Shown: piece by piece, positions 31,567-42,267 of the stretch | Position numbering within the stretch: the stretch's first letter is position 1 | How the letters are laid out: every line of letters begins with the position of its first letter | Assembly: GCA_948144175.1 (NCBI GenBank) | Contig: CANXME010002275.1 | Coordinates: forward strand, 1,182,001 to 1,246,000 | DNA from: Closterium sp. NIES-65 | Taxonomy: Eukaryota > Streptophyta > Zygnematophyceae > Desmidiales > Closteriaceae | DNA: 64,000 nucleotides | Reading direction: 5' to 3' | Made by a program: the position numbers and the translations under genes | Notes under the pieces: generated by a model | The model's input: the letters and a program-made list of their open reading frames with translations, nothing else | What the model was told of the DNA's origin: nothing | The model's database searches: none

Positions 31567-32344
31567 ATGTGAACAAATGTAGCTATGTCACGCCATCGCT
31601 ATGGAGTTGAGAGCAGTCGCTGCCGGATTTCTGCATCAGAAGAAAATTTGAGCACGCAGTACAGTGCCAGAGCCTTGATCCCCTGGGTATGCCCGAAGCA
31701 GCATTCCCGCTCCACGTGTCAGGTTCACAAGAACGAGGATTTCTTTGTACGTGTAACGGTTCTTGACTTTGGATTTCCCCAGCGGGACTGAAAACTTTCG
31801 GTGATAAAAAGTAAGTGAAAAGAGGAAAAGCAGAAGTCTGTGGTTAGAATTTCCTTGTTACACAGATCTCGTAGTTTTACATTTGAGCTTTCTAGACCCA
31901 CTGAAATCTCTAAGGGTAAACGGATATCCAGCCTATTTCGGCTCGCGCACTCTCCTGACCTCCCTCTCAGGCTCGGCCTTGAAGGCGTCTCGGTTCTGTG
32001 CTTGGGGACGGTGGTTTGCAGGCCCGGCTGTTGCTTGCTTCTCACTCGGTCTCTTGGCATCCCCTTGCCTCTTCGTGACACTGTGCGACGTTCCGTCGGA
32101 CCGTTACAGTACCACCTGGCTGGATGCTCCTCTCCCTTAACCTCACTCATCCCTCGCGTGACTCCTCAGAGGGATCCAGTCCAGTCCCCGACCCGAAGCA
32201 ACTTTTCTACTTAATGGCAATATCTTTTGTTCTCTACTTACCATCTCACTTTGTTTGATTCAAGATTGCTGGACAGAGAATTTCGAGCTTCAAGGAACAA
32301 GCTTCTTACGCTGTCGAAGTACGAGGACCCTACGACTCACTACA
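31567..32344 (+). promoter_or_regulatory. upstream region and probable 5' UTR of the CC-repeat gene
   Basis: Unique sequence of 778 bp between the MITE and the start codon. I see no clear TATA box near the start. The last 90 bases before the ATG stay open in the coding frame, but the upstream in-frame ATG (32255) would put 30 polar residues in front of the signal peptide, so 32345 is preferred. Confidence 0.35.
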
Positions 32345-35250
32345 ATGGCGACGAATAGAGCCATCTTGTCGCTCACTCTCTGCTGCGTCGTTCTTCTCTG
32401 CTCCGCTGTAGTCGCGCCCGCGTCGCGAGTGGAATCGCGAAAGCTTCAGGAGTGCGTGGACCCTAAAGGCTTATGTCCGGTCATCCCCACAACTGCTTCG
32501 ACTACTCGCGACGTCGCGAATGTTCAGCAATGCGTCGATCAGTCGATCTATTGCAACGGCAGCTGCTGCCAGGTACCCTTCTATTTTGTATTTGTTTTCT
32601 AGCAATTGACGTTCTCTCGTCTGGAGGCACTGTCATTAGCCGTTTTTTAAGAATTGGTTGCATAAGCTGACAGTTTTTTTGTGGTTTGTCGATGATAGAA
32701 AATTAGTTCCAGCTTGGTATCGAACCGTCGACTGTACAGTGAAACCCCCCGTTTTGGCCTTTTGGGTTTCGACCTTATAAGCATGTTTGCAACACGTTTG
32801 ATTTCTGATATATTTCTGGATTCATGTATTTCTACTTTAAAAATTTCCTTCGCATTCTCTCCATTGTTTTTCAGGTTGGGCCCAAGTGCTGCGGTGGGAG
32901 GTGCTGCCTAGGCGGCGAGGAGTTCGGCGTGTCGTGCTGCACGCCCTTCAAACTTAACCCCGCCATCTTCGGCGAATGCTGCCGCAACCAGGAGGGCCGC
33001 TGCTGCGGCGGAAAGTGCTGCGCCCACGCCAACAAGTGCTGCGGGACAACCAAGTTCAACGCGCAGTGCTGCAAGGGCGAGTGCTGCGGCGCCAACTGCT
33101 GCCCGGAAGGCACAGGCTGCTGCGACGGCAAGGCGTGCTGCGCGCGCGGGCAGCGCTGCTGCAAGGGCAAGTGCTGCGATCAGGGCGCGGAGTGCTGCGG
33201 CGGCCAGTGCTGCCCCGTCGGCACCGCGTGCTGCGGCGGCAAGTGCTGCAAGCCCGGCTTCTCCTGCTGCAACGGCCAGTGCTGCGAGATTAAGCTCCAG
33301 CCGCAGTGCTGCACCCAGGTGCTTACCACGGGCTCCGCGCTCCTCAACGCGCTGCTCCCCGCGGCGGCGAAGCCTGGGAAGCCCGGGCCGTCGGAGATCA
33401 TCGGCGCGCTGGGCACGTGCTGCCCGGGAGTGACGGCGGACGGCACGTCGACGGGGCTCCGGTGCTGCGGCACGGCGTGCTGCAAGGGGGGCTCCGTGTG
33501 CTGCCAGGACCCGCGCGGAAACCCGCTCAACCGCTGCTGCCCGGAGGGCGCGACGTGCTGCGACGACGGCAAGACGTGCTGCGAGAAGGGCACCAAGTGC
33601 TGCGGCAACGGCAAGTGCTGCAAGGAAGGCACCATGTGCTGCGGCAAGGAGTGCTGCCCGGCCGGCACGCAGTGCTGCGGCGACGGCAAGTGCTGCCCGA
33701 TGATGCAAACCTCCACGGGGATGCAGTCGACATGCTGCGGCAGGACGTGCTGCGACCCGAAGCTCCGTGCGCAGTGCTGCGTGGGGTACGACCGCAAGCC
33801 CGGGGAGTGCTGCGCGGGGCTGGACGCGAACGGCGGAGAGACGGGCAACCAGTGCTGCGGGAAGCGGTGCTGCGGGAAGGGCTTTCAATGCTGCAAGGAC
33901 GCGAACGGCATCCCGCTGGACCAGTGCTGCCCCGAGGGCACCCAGTGCTGCGGGTCCACCTGCTGCAAGCCCGGGTACGAGTGCTGCGGCGACGGGCAGT
34001 GCTGCCCTATTCAGAAGGCCGCTTGCTGGAACAACACGTGCTGTGACGTGACGCTGAAGCCGCTGCGGTGCGCCATTAAGGGCACGGATGATCAAGGGCA
34101 GACGGTGGAGCTGCAGGGGGCTTGCTGCCCTGCTGCGACTTCCACTGGCGCGGCGACGGGCAACCAGTGCTGCGGGCGCAAGTGCTGCCTCAAGAGCGAC
34201 ACGTGCTGCACAGACAGGGAGGGCACCCCCACGGAGACCTGCTGCCCCGAGGGCAGCCAGTGCTGCCAGGACGGCAAGACGTGCTGCAAGAAGGGCACCG
34301 TGTGCTGCGGCGACGGCAAGTGCTGCCCGGCTGAGACGTTCTGCTGCAAGCCCACCATCGACGTGGCTGGCAACGCCAAGGAGTTTGCCATCGCCATGCT
34401 GGGTCGGTCCGTGGGCATGCTGGCGAGGAAGCCCAAGCAGGATGTGGCGGGCGTGCAGTGCTGCAAGGTGGGCGACAGCTGCTGCGCTGAGGGCACGTGC
34501 TGCCCCAAGGGGACCCAGTGCTGCGGTGGAGGCAAGTGCTGCCCGCTGGACGGCGACTGCTGCGGTGCCACGTGCTGCAAGCCGGGGTTCCAGTGCTGCG
34601 GGCCCAACAAGTGCTGCGAGAGGAAGCTCAAGCCACAGTGCTGCGGTAATTCCTCCCTCACCACCACGGGGACGCCGCCGGCTATTGACTGCTGCCCCAT
34701 GCTGAACGTTGATGGGAAAGAGACGGGCAATGAGTGCTGCGGGTCGGCGTGCTGCATGGGCGGCACCAGGTGCTGCGGCGGGCGGACCTGCTGCGACCTC
34801 GCGTCCAAGTCTCTCTGCTGCAGCATCCAGGGGACGACCCTGGGCGGCACGTGCTGTCCGCAAGTGAACCCCACGACGGGTGTCCCCACGGGGCTGACGT
34901 GCTGCGGCGCGCAGTGCTGCAAGGCCGGGCAGGAGTGCTGCGGGAACAAGTGCTGCCCGCCGGATACCAAGTGCTGCGGCGACCAGTGCTGCCCCAAGGA
35001 GCGCAACCACTGCTGCGGCTCCACCTGCTGCAACCCCCTCACCAAGCCCAAGTGCTGCGGTGCTGCGTCGGCGGATGGGACTGTGGGCGCCATGGAGTGC
35101 TGCCCGAGTGTGGACCTGCTGGGGCGGGAGCTGGGCACAATCTGCTGCGGCAAGCAGTGCTGCATGCCCCCGGGCAATGGCGTCCCGGCACAGTGCTGCA
35201 AGAGCGATGCTGGCGAGGAGATCTGCTGTGATGCTACCACGGGGCAGTAG
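32345..35250 (+). CDS. predicted secreted CC-dipeptide-repeat protein (867 aa, two exons)
   Basis: Exons 32345-32572 (76 codons) and 32875-35250 (791 codons plus stop), joined in phase 0 by a GT-AG intron. Residues 1 to about 27 form a signal peptide (MATNRAILSLTLCCVVLLCS, then AVVAPAS), so export to wall or matrix is likely. I count about 88 Cys-Cys pairs and two single Cys in exon 2, spaced mainly CC-x3-CC, CC-x4-CC and CC-x5-CC (CCPEGTQCCGDGKCC type). About six larger modules each end in a KL(K/Q)PQCC-like motif and resume with CCP...TGNQCCG. Two Cys-free spacers of about 35 residues lie near 33310-33415 and 34350-34455. CC spacing recalls granulins, but the iteration is denser and no granulin unit fits cleanly. 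A structural disulfide-rich coat or metal binding are guesses. Cys is almost always TGC. No family recognised. Its 3' 1.5 kb recurs at 48331. Confidence 0.82.
32573..32874 (+). other. intron of the CC-repeat gene (302 bp)
   Basis: Donor CAG|GTACCC at 32573; acceptor TTTTTCAG|GTTGGG ending at 32874 with a T-rich tract before it. AT-rich against strongly GC-rich exon 2. Phase 0, and it separates the signal-peptide exon from the repeat exon. The frame is open into both intron ends, so splicing rests on the splice signals and the composition change. Confidence 0.78.
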
Positions 35251-35704
35251 GAGCGAGATTGGGGCGCAGAGAATGGTGGAGTGAGTGTTTTTGAGGATGT
35301 TTGAGCAGGGAAGAGTTGCTTGCAAGAGCAGTGGAGATGTGAAGTGCATAGGCTGCTGCTGCTGCTGACTTGTTTTTTCTCTGCTTTTTTGTCATGGAAG
35401 TTTGTAGCCAGCGTCTGTTTCATGCCAGTGCTCTATTCTAGGTGCGCATGCTTTTGTCCTTACCTTACGGTATTCCCTTAGCTAGTGCGTACAGCCGTGT
35501 TGCTTTTGTGCTTACTTCTGTACCCCCCAATAGTCCCCACTTGGGGTGTCTAAGAATCTGTTCGGGTTCAGGGTGCTAATTAAAAACTGGATTTTTGCTA
35601 CCGTATGGCCCCGGATATAAGCGCAGGCCTATAATAAGCGCATGCGCTTGTATCTGGAGCAATGCGCTTATGGCCGATCCTCATTTATAAGCGCATGTAG
35701 AGTA
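35251..35704 (+). other. 3' flank of the CC-repeat gene with palindromic block
   Basis: Probable 3' UTR and downstream sequence; I see no strong polyadenylation signal. At 35606-35700 a palindromic block repeats ataagcgca and its complement tgcgcttat (for example aataagcgcatgcgcttgta), resembling the termini of a small inverted-repeat DNA transposon. Copia E is inserted at its right edge. Confidence 0.6.
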
Positions 35705-36104
35705 TGTTGGGCTGAGAATTTCAGCCTTAGGATCTTTGCAGAGAATAGGCTAGTAGGTGCTAGAGTAGCACAGCGGAAGACTTGAGTGAATGTACTTGTG
35801 CTGGTATGTGAGAACAAGTAATTGATTAAAGCAAAGAGCATACAGGAATATATAGGAAAGATAGATTACAGGAAGCGGTTATGTTTATCGAGACGCGTAA
35901 CGCTTCGACTATCGAGGCGGTTACTGTTCACTCAAGCGTCGCTTGCTGTTACGTAACCTCCAGGCGGGTACAGCTCGCAACCTCCAGTTGCGGTTTGATG
36001 TGGTACGCGCCTTTTCGACTTCATACCCCTTTTGTTGTGCTTCAGTATCGGGTGAGGTTCGATACTACAGAAACGCACTAAGTCATGCGTTTATATTCCC
36101 AACA
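35705..36104 (-). repeat. 3' LTR of Copia E, copy 1 (400 bp)
   Basis: Plus-strand tgttgggctgagaattt to attcccaaca. The same sequence is at 50287-50686; the 5' LTR of the complete copy is at 57471-57870. Confidence 0.92.
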
Positions 36105-36495
36105 CTCCCCTTCGTGTCTGGAGTGTCGACGTGGTTAGCTTCGGTGACGTGGCCCAATCCGGTGAGCAGCATGCAGTACTCGAATTTCCCCTTTGGTAGC
36201 TTCTTGGTGAGATAATCTGCTGCCATCTCGGTGGTCGGGCAGTAGTCCAGCTGGAGTTTTCCCTTCTCAATTTCGTCTTTCACGAAGAAGTATCGCAGTG
36301 CGATATGCTTGGTTCTGTTGGCGAAGCCATTCTTGTTTGCGATCCGTATCGCGGACTGGTTGTCGCAGAAAAGCGAGAAGCTGGGTACTTTCGCAATTTT
36401 CGCTTCTTCCAGCAGTTCGCGCAGGTACAGACCTTCCATGGTAGCGGTGCAGAGAGCAATATACTCTGCTTTAGCAGATGATAGTGTGACGAGTT

Positions 36496-36676
36496 TGTCA
36501 GAATGTCATATTTGTTATCTAGCCTGCAGTGGGGTACTCTATAGCGAGTATAACCCCTTAGGGTTTCATATTTGTATCTCATTGCCTGCTAGTACAACCC
36601 TCTTTTGCCTAACCTCTCGTTGCCTAGCTAGGTTAGTCCTAGCTATGGCTACTATCGTTACCTGCCTATCTTCACA
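36496..36676 (+). repeat. 5' LTR of element G, copy 1
   Basis: TGTCAGAATGTCATATTTG to ATCTTCACA, 181 bp, PBS adjacent. Same family as the solo LTR at 28913-29055. Confidence 0.92.
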
Positions 36677-36876
36677 TGGTATCAGAGCAGTACGCTCCTG
36701 GCCTGTGTGCCTAACCACGTTCCTTCCGCTGCAAATACTACTTTCCCTTACCGACGTGCGCCCCGAGGCGCGCGGCGGTTTTCTGCCCGCCGTGCGCCGC
36801 TCCCGGGAGGCGCTGTGACGGGCGACGGGGACCTCCGCGTCGCCCCCCGTCGCCCGTCGTGGCCTCTGTGCGGCCC

Positions 36877-37055
36877 GTACAGGCAGCGCGCGGCCCGTAC
36901 GGGCTGCGCCAGACCCACGCGCTGCCCGTACGGGCTGCGCCAGGCTCGCGCGCGGCCCGTACGGGCTGCGCCAGGCCCGCGCGCGGCCCGTACGGGCTGC
37001 GCTTGGCCGTCGCGCGGCCCGTACGGGAGACGCCCGACCCGCGCGCGGCTCGGGC
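36877..37055. repeat. 31-bp palindrome-centred minisatellite in element G
   Basis: CCCGTACGGG-type palindromes recur at 36897, 36928, 36959, 36990 and 37021 (gtac positions), exactly 31 bp apart, joined by gctgcgccaggcccgcgcg-like spacers. Confidence 0.9.
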
Positions 37056-37818
37056 TGCATGCGCGCGGCTCGGGCGTCCCTACCAGGCCCGTGGTGGGCC
37101 CGTTTCCTACCTTCCCTGCCCTCCCCGCTGTTCCCAGTCCCTCTACTACCGCCCTACCCCTCCTACTCCCCATTCTCCTACTTTAGGGTTTGGGGGTGAG
37201 GGGTATGGGGGTGACCCTCCTCAGTACCACTCCCTGCTCCTCCTCCTCCTCCGTCTCCTTGTGCTGCAGCTGCCGCTGAGGGGGGGGTGATTGTGGTGGA
37301 GCCGGTGGAGTGATACTAAGGGGGGGGGAAGGGGAGGAGAGCTTGCGGTGTAGCAGTGGGTGTGTGCCAAGGGGAGTAGGACAGTCTGGGGAAGCTGAAT
37401 GGAGGATGCCGATGTGTCGCTAGCAGCACCTGTAGTCCGGGGACTTCGTCCGGTAGCCCAGTCGTAGCCAGCTGTGCCAGCCGCCCGTGGGTCCGTTGCT
37501 CGTCTGCCGCTACTTTAGCCGCGGGGCCAGTTACTCCTGTAGTCCGGGGGCTTCGTCCGGTAGCCGCTGTGCCAGTCTGCCTCCTGTTGCCCGTGTGTCT
37601 GCAGCTTCATCCGTCACCTCCTATCTCCTCTCCTCTCAGTCTCTCTCCTCCTCCTCACTTGCCCGTTGTGACTACCTCTAGCTTTTCTTATAACTGTGAA
37701 CTTTATACTACTGCTGCTTGAACTTGTGCTCAGACTGTGTGGTGACATTGTGATCCACCCTGAGCTTGTTCTGTTTTGCTTGCTCTGCTGATTACACCCC
37801 ACTTTGGCTATGGGGGTG

Positions 37819-37999
37819 TGTCAGAATGTCATATTTGTTATCTAGCCTGCAGTGGGGTACTCTATAGCGAGTATAACCCCTTAGGGTTTCATATTTGTAT
37901 CTCATTGCCTGCTAGTACAACCCTCTTTTGCCTAACCTCTCGTTGCCTAGCTAGGTTAGTCCTAGCTATGGCTACTATCGTTACCTACATATCTTCACA
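37819..37999 (+). repeat. 3' LTR of element G, copy 1
   Basis: Partner of 36496-36676 with two differences near its end. Followed by target duplication gagtt and then Copia E RT on the minus strand. Confidence 0.92.
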
Positions 38000-40900
38000 G
38001 AGTTCCTGCTTACTTGATTGCCAGGAGATAGTTCCGACGGGCTCGAGACGGTAGACGTAGCCGGTGCGGGAGCGACGATCGACACGATCAGCAGCGTGAT
38101 CAGCGTCGACGTAACCGAGTAGTTTTAGGTCGGTCGTCGTGCTCTTGTGATACGTTAAGCCAACTGTTGGCGTCGAGATGAAGTAGAGAAGGGCACGGTT
38201 GAGTTCCTTGAGGTGACGTTGTTTTGGGCGCTTGAGGTAGGTCGCTAGCTGGCCGGCGCTGTAAGATAAGTCCGGTCGGCACGTAACGGCGGCAAAGAGT
38301 AGGCAGCCCAGTTTCTGTTGATATTCCTGGATTCCGGCAGACGGCAGTAGGTTGGTTTCTTCAGTTGGGTCGGGCGATAGGTGACTGTAGGGTGTTGCGA
38401 CGTGCGTCGGTGTGAAGCAGAAGCGTTCGGCGATAGTGCTTGCGTATTTTGAGGCGCTGAGATGAATGGCGTTGTCTTCGTCGAGAATGTTGAGCCCTAG
38501 GTACTGCGTGACGTTGGGTGAGACTGTGAGGGAGAGATCCGTCTGAAGCTCCTTTTCGAACCAAGTGACGATAGTGGTAGTTGATCCGATGTAAAGTAAG
38601 TCGTCGACGTAGAGGATTAGCAAGACGTAGTCGTTGTCGTGAGTGGAGCGATACATGCCCTGGTCATGGGGCAGTTGGTTGAATCCGATACGTTTAAGTC
38701 GTGCGTGCAGGTACTGCTGCCAGAGTCGCGGTGCCTGTTTAATTCCGTACAGTGATTTAAGTAGTTGATAGACGCGGGAAGGGTCGTCGACGAACCCGTG
38801 GGGCTGTTCAACGAAGATTTCGGCGTCGACTGGGGCGTACAGAAAAGCGTTGGCGACGTCGATTTGTCGGAGTGGGCGGCGACGTGAGGCGGCAATGGGG
38901 AGGAGAATGCGTAGGGAAGTATGTCGACTGACTGGTGCAAAAGTTTCAGTGAAGTCGCGACCAAACTCTTGGTCGAATCCACGGACGACCCATCGAGCTT
39001 TAAATCGTTCGATGGTTCCGTCGGAGTTGGTTTTGATCCGGAATACCCATTTCTCGGAGAGAATGGGTCTGTCTTGTGCGAGTGATGCAGGAACGATCTT
39101 CCAGGTGTTGCGGTCTGATAGCGCTTTTAACTCCTTTTCCATGGCTTCGCGCCATTTTTCTTTGTGTTCCCCCCCTCAGAGCCTGCTTGACAGAGCGAGG
39201 CTCTTCAGGTGGCGTCGAAGGCCCGTGCACTGCAGCGACGAGTCCCAGGACTTGGAGTCCGCTGGGGGTGTGACGGTTCAGCAAGGGATCCTCGGGATAG
39301 ACTGCTTCGTCTCCCGCTTCAGGATCAGGTGCGAATCCGGGGCCGTATCGTTCAGAGATGTCGGTGTTGACGGGTTGGGGTGTTACGTAACCAGTGTCGG
39401 CGAATTGGTAGTAGACATCGGCATTGATGCTGTCGCGAGGATTTTCCTCATCCATGGGGATTGGGACGGAACAGTAGGGAAGGGGTCCAGCAGCTTCGGA
39501 GGCGCCGTCGACGTTTTCTTCTTCCCAGTCAGCAGCGTCGGTGGGTGAAGCGAAGGCTCGGGAACCAGAAAATCCGCTGGTGGGGTCGACGTGGCGTGCG
39601 ATGTTGTCCAGGTAATGGTTGAGGGTGAGTCGCTCGTAGAAGATAACGTCACGTGCTGCTACTGTTTCCTTTTTGTGGACGTCGAAGATTCGCCAGGCTT
39701 CGTAATGTTTTGCCAGCCCGAGGTGTAGACCCCACTGTGCACGTTGCGAAAATCTCCCTGCGCGTGCAGTGTGTGGGCGGTACTGTACCATACACCCAAA
39801 AACTCGTAACATTTTTGTGTTGCCCAGCTTCCCAGTCCACAACAGGTGCGGAGATGCGTTGTTGGGTAGTGAAGACGAGGACAGCAAGTTGTGCAGGAGG
39901 ACAGCGTGGTCCATCGCTGCTGGCCATTCTGAGTTGGGCAGTTGTGTTCCACGTAGCAGCTTTCGCATGGTTGTCTGCAGGGTCCTGTTCATCCTTTCTG
40001 CCACACCCTGCTGTTGGTGAGCGTAAGGAAGAGAGATGAGGCGTTTGATGCCTCTTTCTGCCAAGAACTGTTTGAAGCGATGTGACTGGTATTCCATCGC
40101 GCCATCTGACTGAAAACTCTTCAGTTTTACTCCCGATTCTCTTTCAGCGACAGGTAGCCAGGCTGTGAAGGCTTCTAGAGCCATGTCTCGTGACGGTAAG
40201 TTGACGTGCCAGACATATCGCGTTGCGGCGTCGATGAAGGTGATGACGTAGTTCAGATCTTCACGTCCTTCAGTTCGAGGTATGTATAGTATGTCGCTGT
40301 AGACTTTCTCGAGTGGTTGATAAACGGGGGCGCTCGGATTGTGGTGTGACGGGAACGGTTGGTGAGGCAGATCTGCTTCCGGGCAGATGAAGCAGGTGCC
40401 GCGTGGTCGCTCGAGTTCACGTCCGTTGGGAAGAAGTAGGGCGTTCTTGTCTAACACTCCTGCTCGTATGGTGTTATAAAGTGTTTTGTTTCCAGGATGT
40501 CCAAGACGTTGATGCCAGATGTCTTCGGAGGCGCTGTGACCGATGGAGCGTTGATAGAAGTCTGCGTTGGCGAAGAAGGCGGTGTGTGTTGCTGCACTTC
40601 GATGAACGGCGCGTGGTACTGGTGTTAACTGTTGGGCGGCTGTCGGTGGCGTGTCGATGATGAGAGGTGGTGGCGCGACGGAGGGACCGGGCTGTGGAGT
40701 TTCGGAAGGTGGTTCCACGACGATGGTTGGTTCTTCAACTGCAGGTTCGGTGGTTGTTGGTGCTGTGTCGGGTGCAGTTGTTGTTTCGATGACGGGTGCT
40801 GACTCAGGTGTTGTTGCTTGTGTTTGCAGGACGGCAAACGCGTTGGTGCGTTCAGCTTCGCGAATGGTACGGGAGTACCAAAAGCCTTCGGGACTGAAGT

Positions 40901-42136
40901 TCGGGTCAAGATCTGGCGGGTGCGTCCAAGGTGCGAGGGCGACTATGCCGTCGCTGTCGGCGGTGCCTTTGTCGGGGACGAAATCAAGAACGAAGACGTC
41001 ATCTTGTTGGATTGCGCGGCCGATGAAGACCCCCCTTTTTCCGTGGTAAAGACGGATTTCCCGGGCGTCGGAGTCACACTCCAGGTGAATGCCTTTCGAC
41101 ATGAGTTGGCTGACGCTCAGCAAGTTGAAACCAAGGTTGTCGACGACGAGTACTTTGTTTAACTGAAGAATGACATTCGTTTCGTTCGACTGAAGCTCCA
41201 CGATTCCTTGCTTGTCGGTGCGCAGGTTTTCGTTATTGGCGACGGTAATGATAACATCTCGCGGAAGTCGTCGTTCGCGTTGAAGAAATCGTGATGAAGA
41301 ACACATGTGGTGACCACAGCAGCTGTCGAGGAACCATGTGTCGGGTCCAGTGGGTGTACTATTTGCGACGGCGGCATATGTCGGATTCACATTGAAGGAT
41401 GACGGTGGCAATGATGGTCGCTCGTCGGGACTGTAAGTTGGTGGTGAATTGGTAATGCACGAGTCAATGTTTGACTCTGTTGTTCGTGCCATGGCGACGA
41501 TTCTTGATGTCTGTGCAGGTCCCGAAGTGGAAGTTGATGGTCGCGTTGAAGTAGTCGTTGAGGCGGTCGCGGGTCGTTGTTGAGTTGACGCGATGTGAGG
41601 AGGTGCTGGTCGCAGAGGACGAGAGAATGGTGCTGGTTGTCGTTGTTGCTGAGGGCAGTTGAAGCGTGTATGTCCTGAAGTCCGACACAGATGACAGTAA
41701 GGAGGTACGTGTCCTCGATTTTGGTAACGTGGCTGTCGTCGATTGGTGTAAAGAACGTCTGGTTGATGATGCCTTTTGTTGTTGCGTTCTTTGAACAGGT
41801 CCATTTCCTGCTGCTCGGCGTGAAGTTCGGCGCAGAGATGCATTTCGGAGAGTCGACCGTGAGCGCGAAGAAGTGAACGGGTGGTACGCCATTGAGGTCC
41901 AAGGCCGGCAAGAACGACGGTTACGAAAGCTTCTTCAGATAAGTTTCCTCCGCAACGAATAAGTCTGTCGCGTAGTCCTTGACAACGACTGATGTAGGGC
42001 ATGGCCTTTTCTCCAGGTTGCATTTGAACTGTTGTCAGTTGTGCCATGAGTCGGCTTTGTGTAACGCTGTCGGATGCTTGATGGATGCTTCGCAGATGCT
42101 GATAAGCGAGTTCCGCAGAGTTTGCGTAGTTCCGGT

Positions 42137-42267
42137 TGAGAAGAATTGAACGAGAATGAAATGAGTATGAACGAAGTGAGTACAAATAGGAAACCCTAAT
42201 TGGGTTGTACCCCCTATGGGATACCCCACTATAGCCTACACAAATAAGTAAGCTATATGTTCTGACA
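42137..42267 (-). repeat. 3' LTR of Copia F (131 bp)
   Basis: Plus-strand tgagaagaattgaacg to atgttctgaca. Same length as and closely similar to the H LTR at 59399-59529. Its left flank ccggt is the E target site, seen uninterrupted at 56714-56718. Confidence 0.88.

Larger units (their letters stand above)
36496..37999 (+). mobile_element. non-autonomous LTR element G, copy 1 (1504 bp)
   Basis: Inserted in Copia E RNase H/RT sequence on the opposite strand. 181-bp LTRs (36496-36676, 37819-37999) with two differences, 5-bp target duplication gagtt (36491-36495, 38000-38004), PBS TGGTATCAGAGCAG at 36677, polypurine tract ctatgggggtg before the 3' LTR. The interior lacks gag and pol. It has a 31-bp palindrome-centred minisatellite and a 3' block (about 37717-37818) matching the equivalent part of Copia B, C, F and H. 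Looks structurally whole and young. Confidence 0.92.
33749..42136 (+). repeat. 8388-bp direct duplication, copy 1
   Basis: Identical by eye in all stretches compared, and in every internal feature spacing, to 48331-56718 (constant offset 14582). Contents: CC-repeat gene from residue 369, its 3' flank, most of Copia E and nested element G. The right limit is exactly where Copia F inserts into E; the left limit is inside exon 2. Confidence 0.95.
35705..42136 (-). mobile_element. Copia E, copy 1 (3' part, interrupted by F)
   Basis: Minus-strand Copia of the E lineage. 3' LTR 35705-36104, RNase H (about 36105-36480), nested element G (36496-37999), RT (about 38100-39140), integrase/protease/gag up to 42136, where Copia F is inserted after ccggt. 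The 5' end of this copy is absent beyond F because the duplication junction follows. Domain details are given under copy 2. Fossil. Confidence 0.92.

Noticed and set aside
32908-35349. 813-codon open frame antisense to the CC-repeat gene (Ala/Leu-rich)
   Set aside because: Cys-Cys is written TGCTGC, whose complement GCAGCA reads Ala-Ala; the frame is a composition shadow with no start context, domain or intron signal.
36566-37290. Arg/Ala/Pro-rich frames in element G
   Set aside because: Overlapping frames on both strands over the 31-bp minisatellite; G has no coding region.
38850-39548. 232-codon plus-strand frame within Copia E
   Set aside because: Shadow of the E pol coding strand; no recognisable domain, and it recurs unchanged at 53432-54130 because the block is duplicated.
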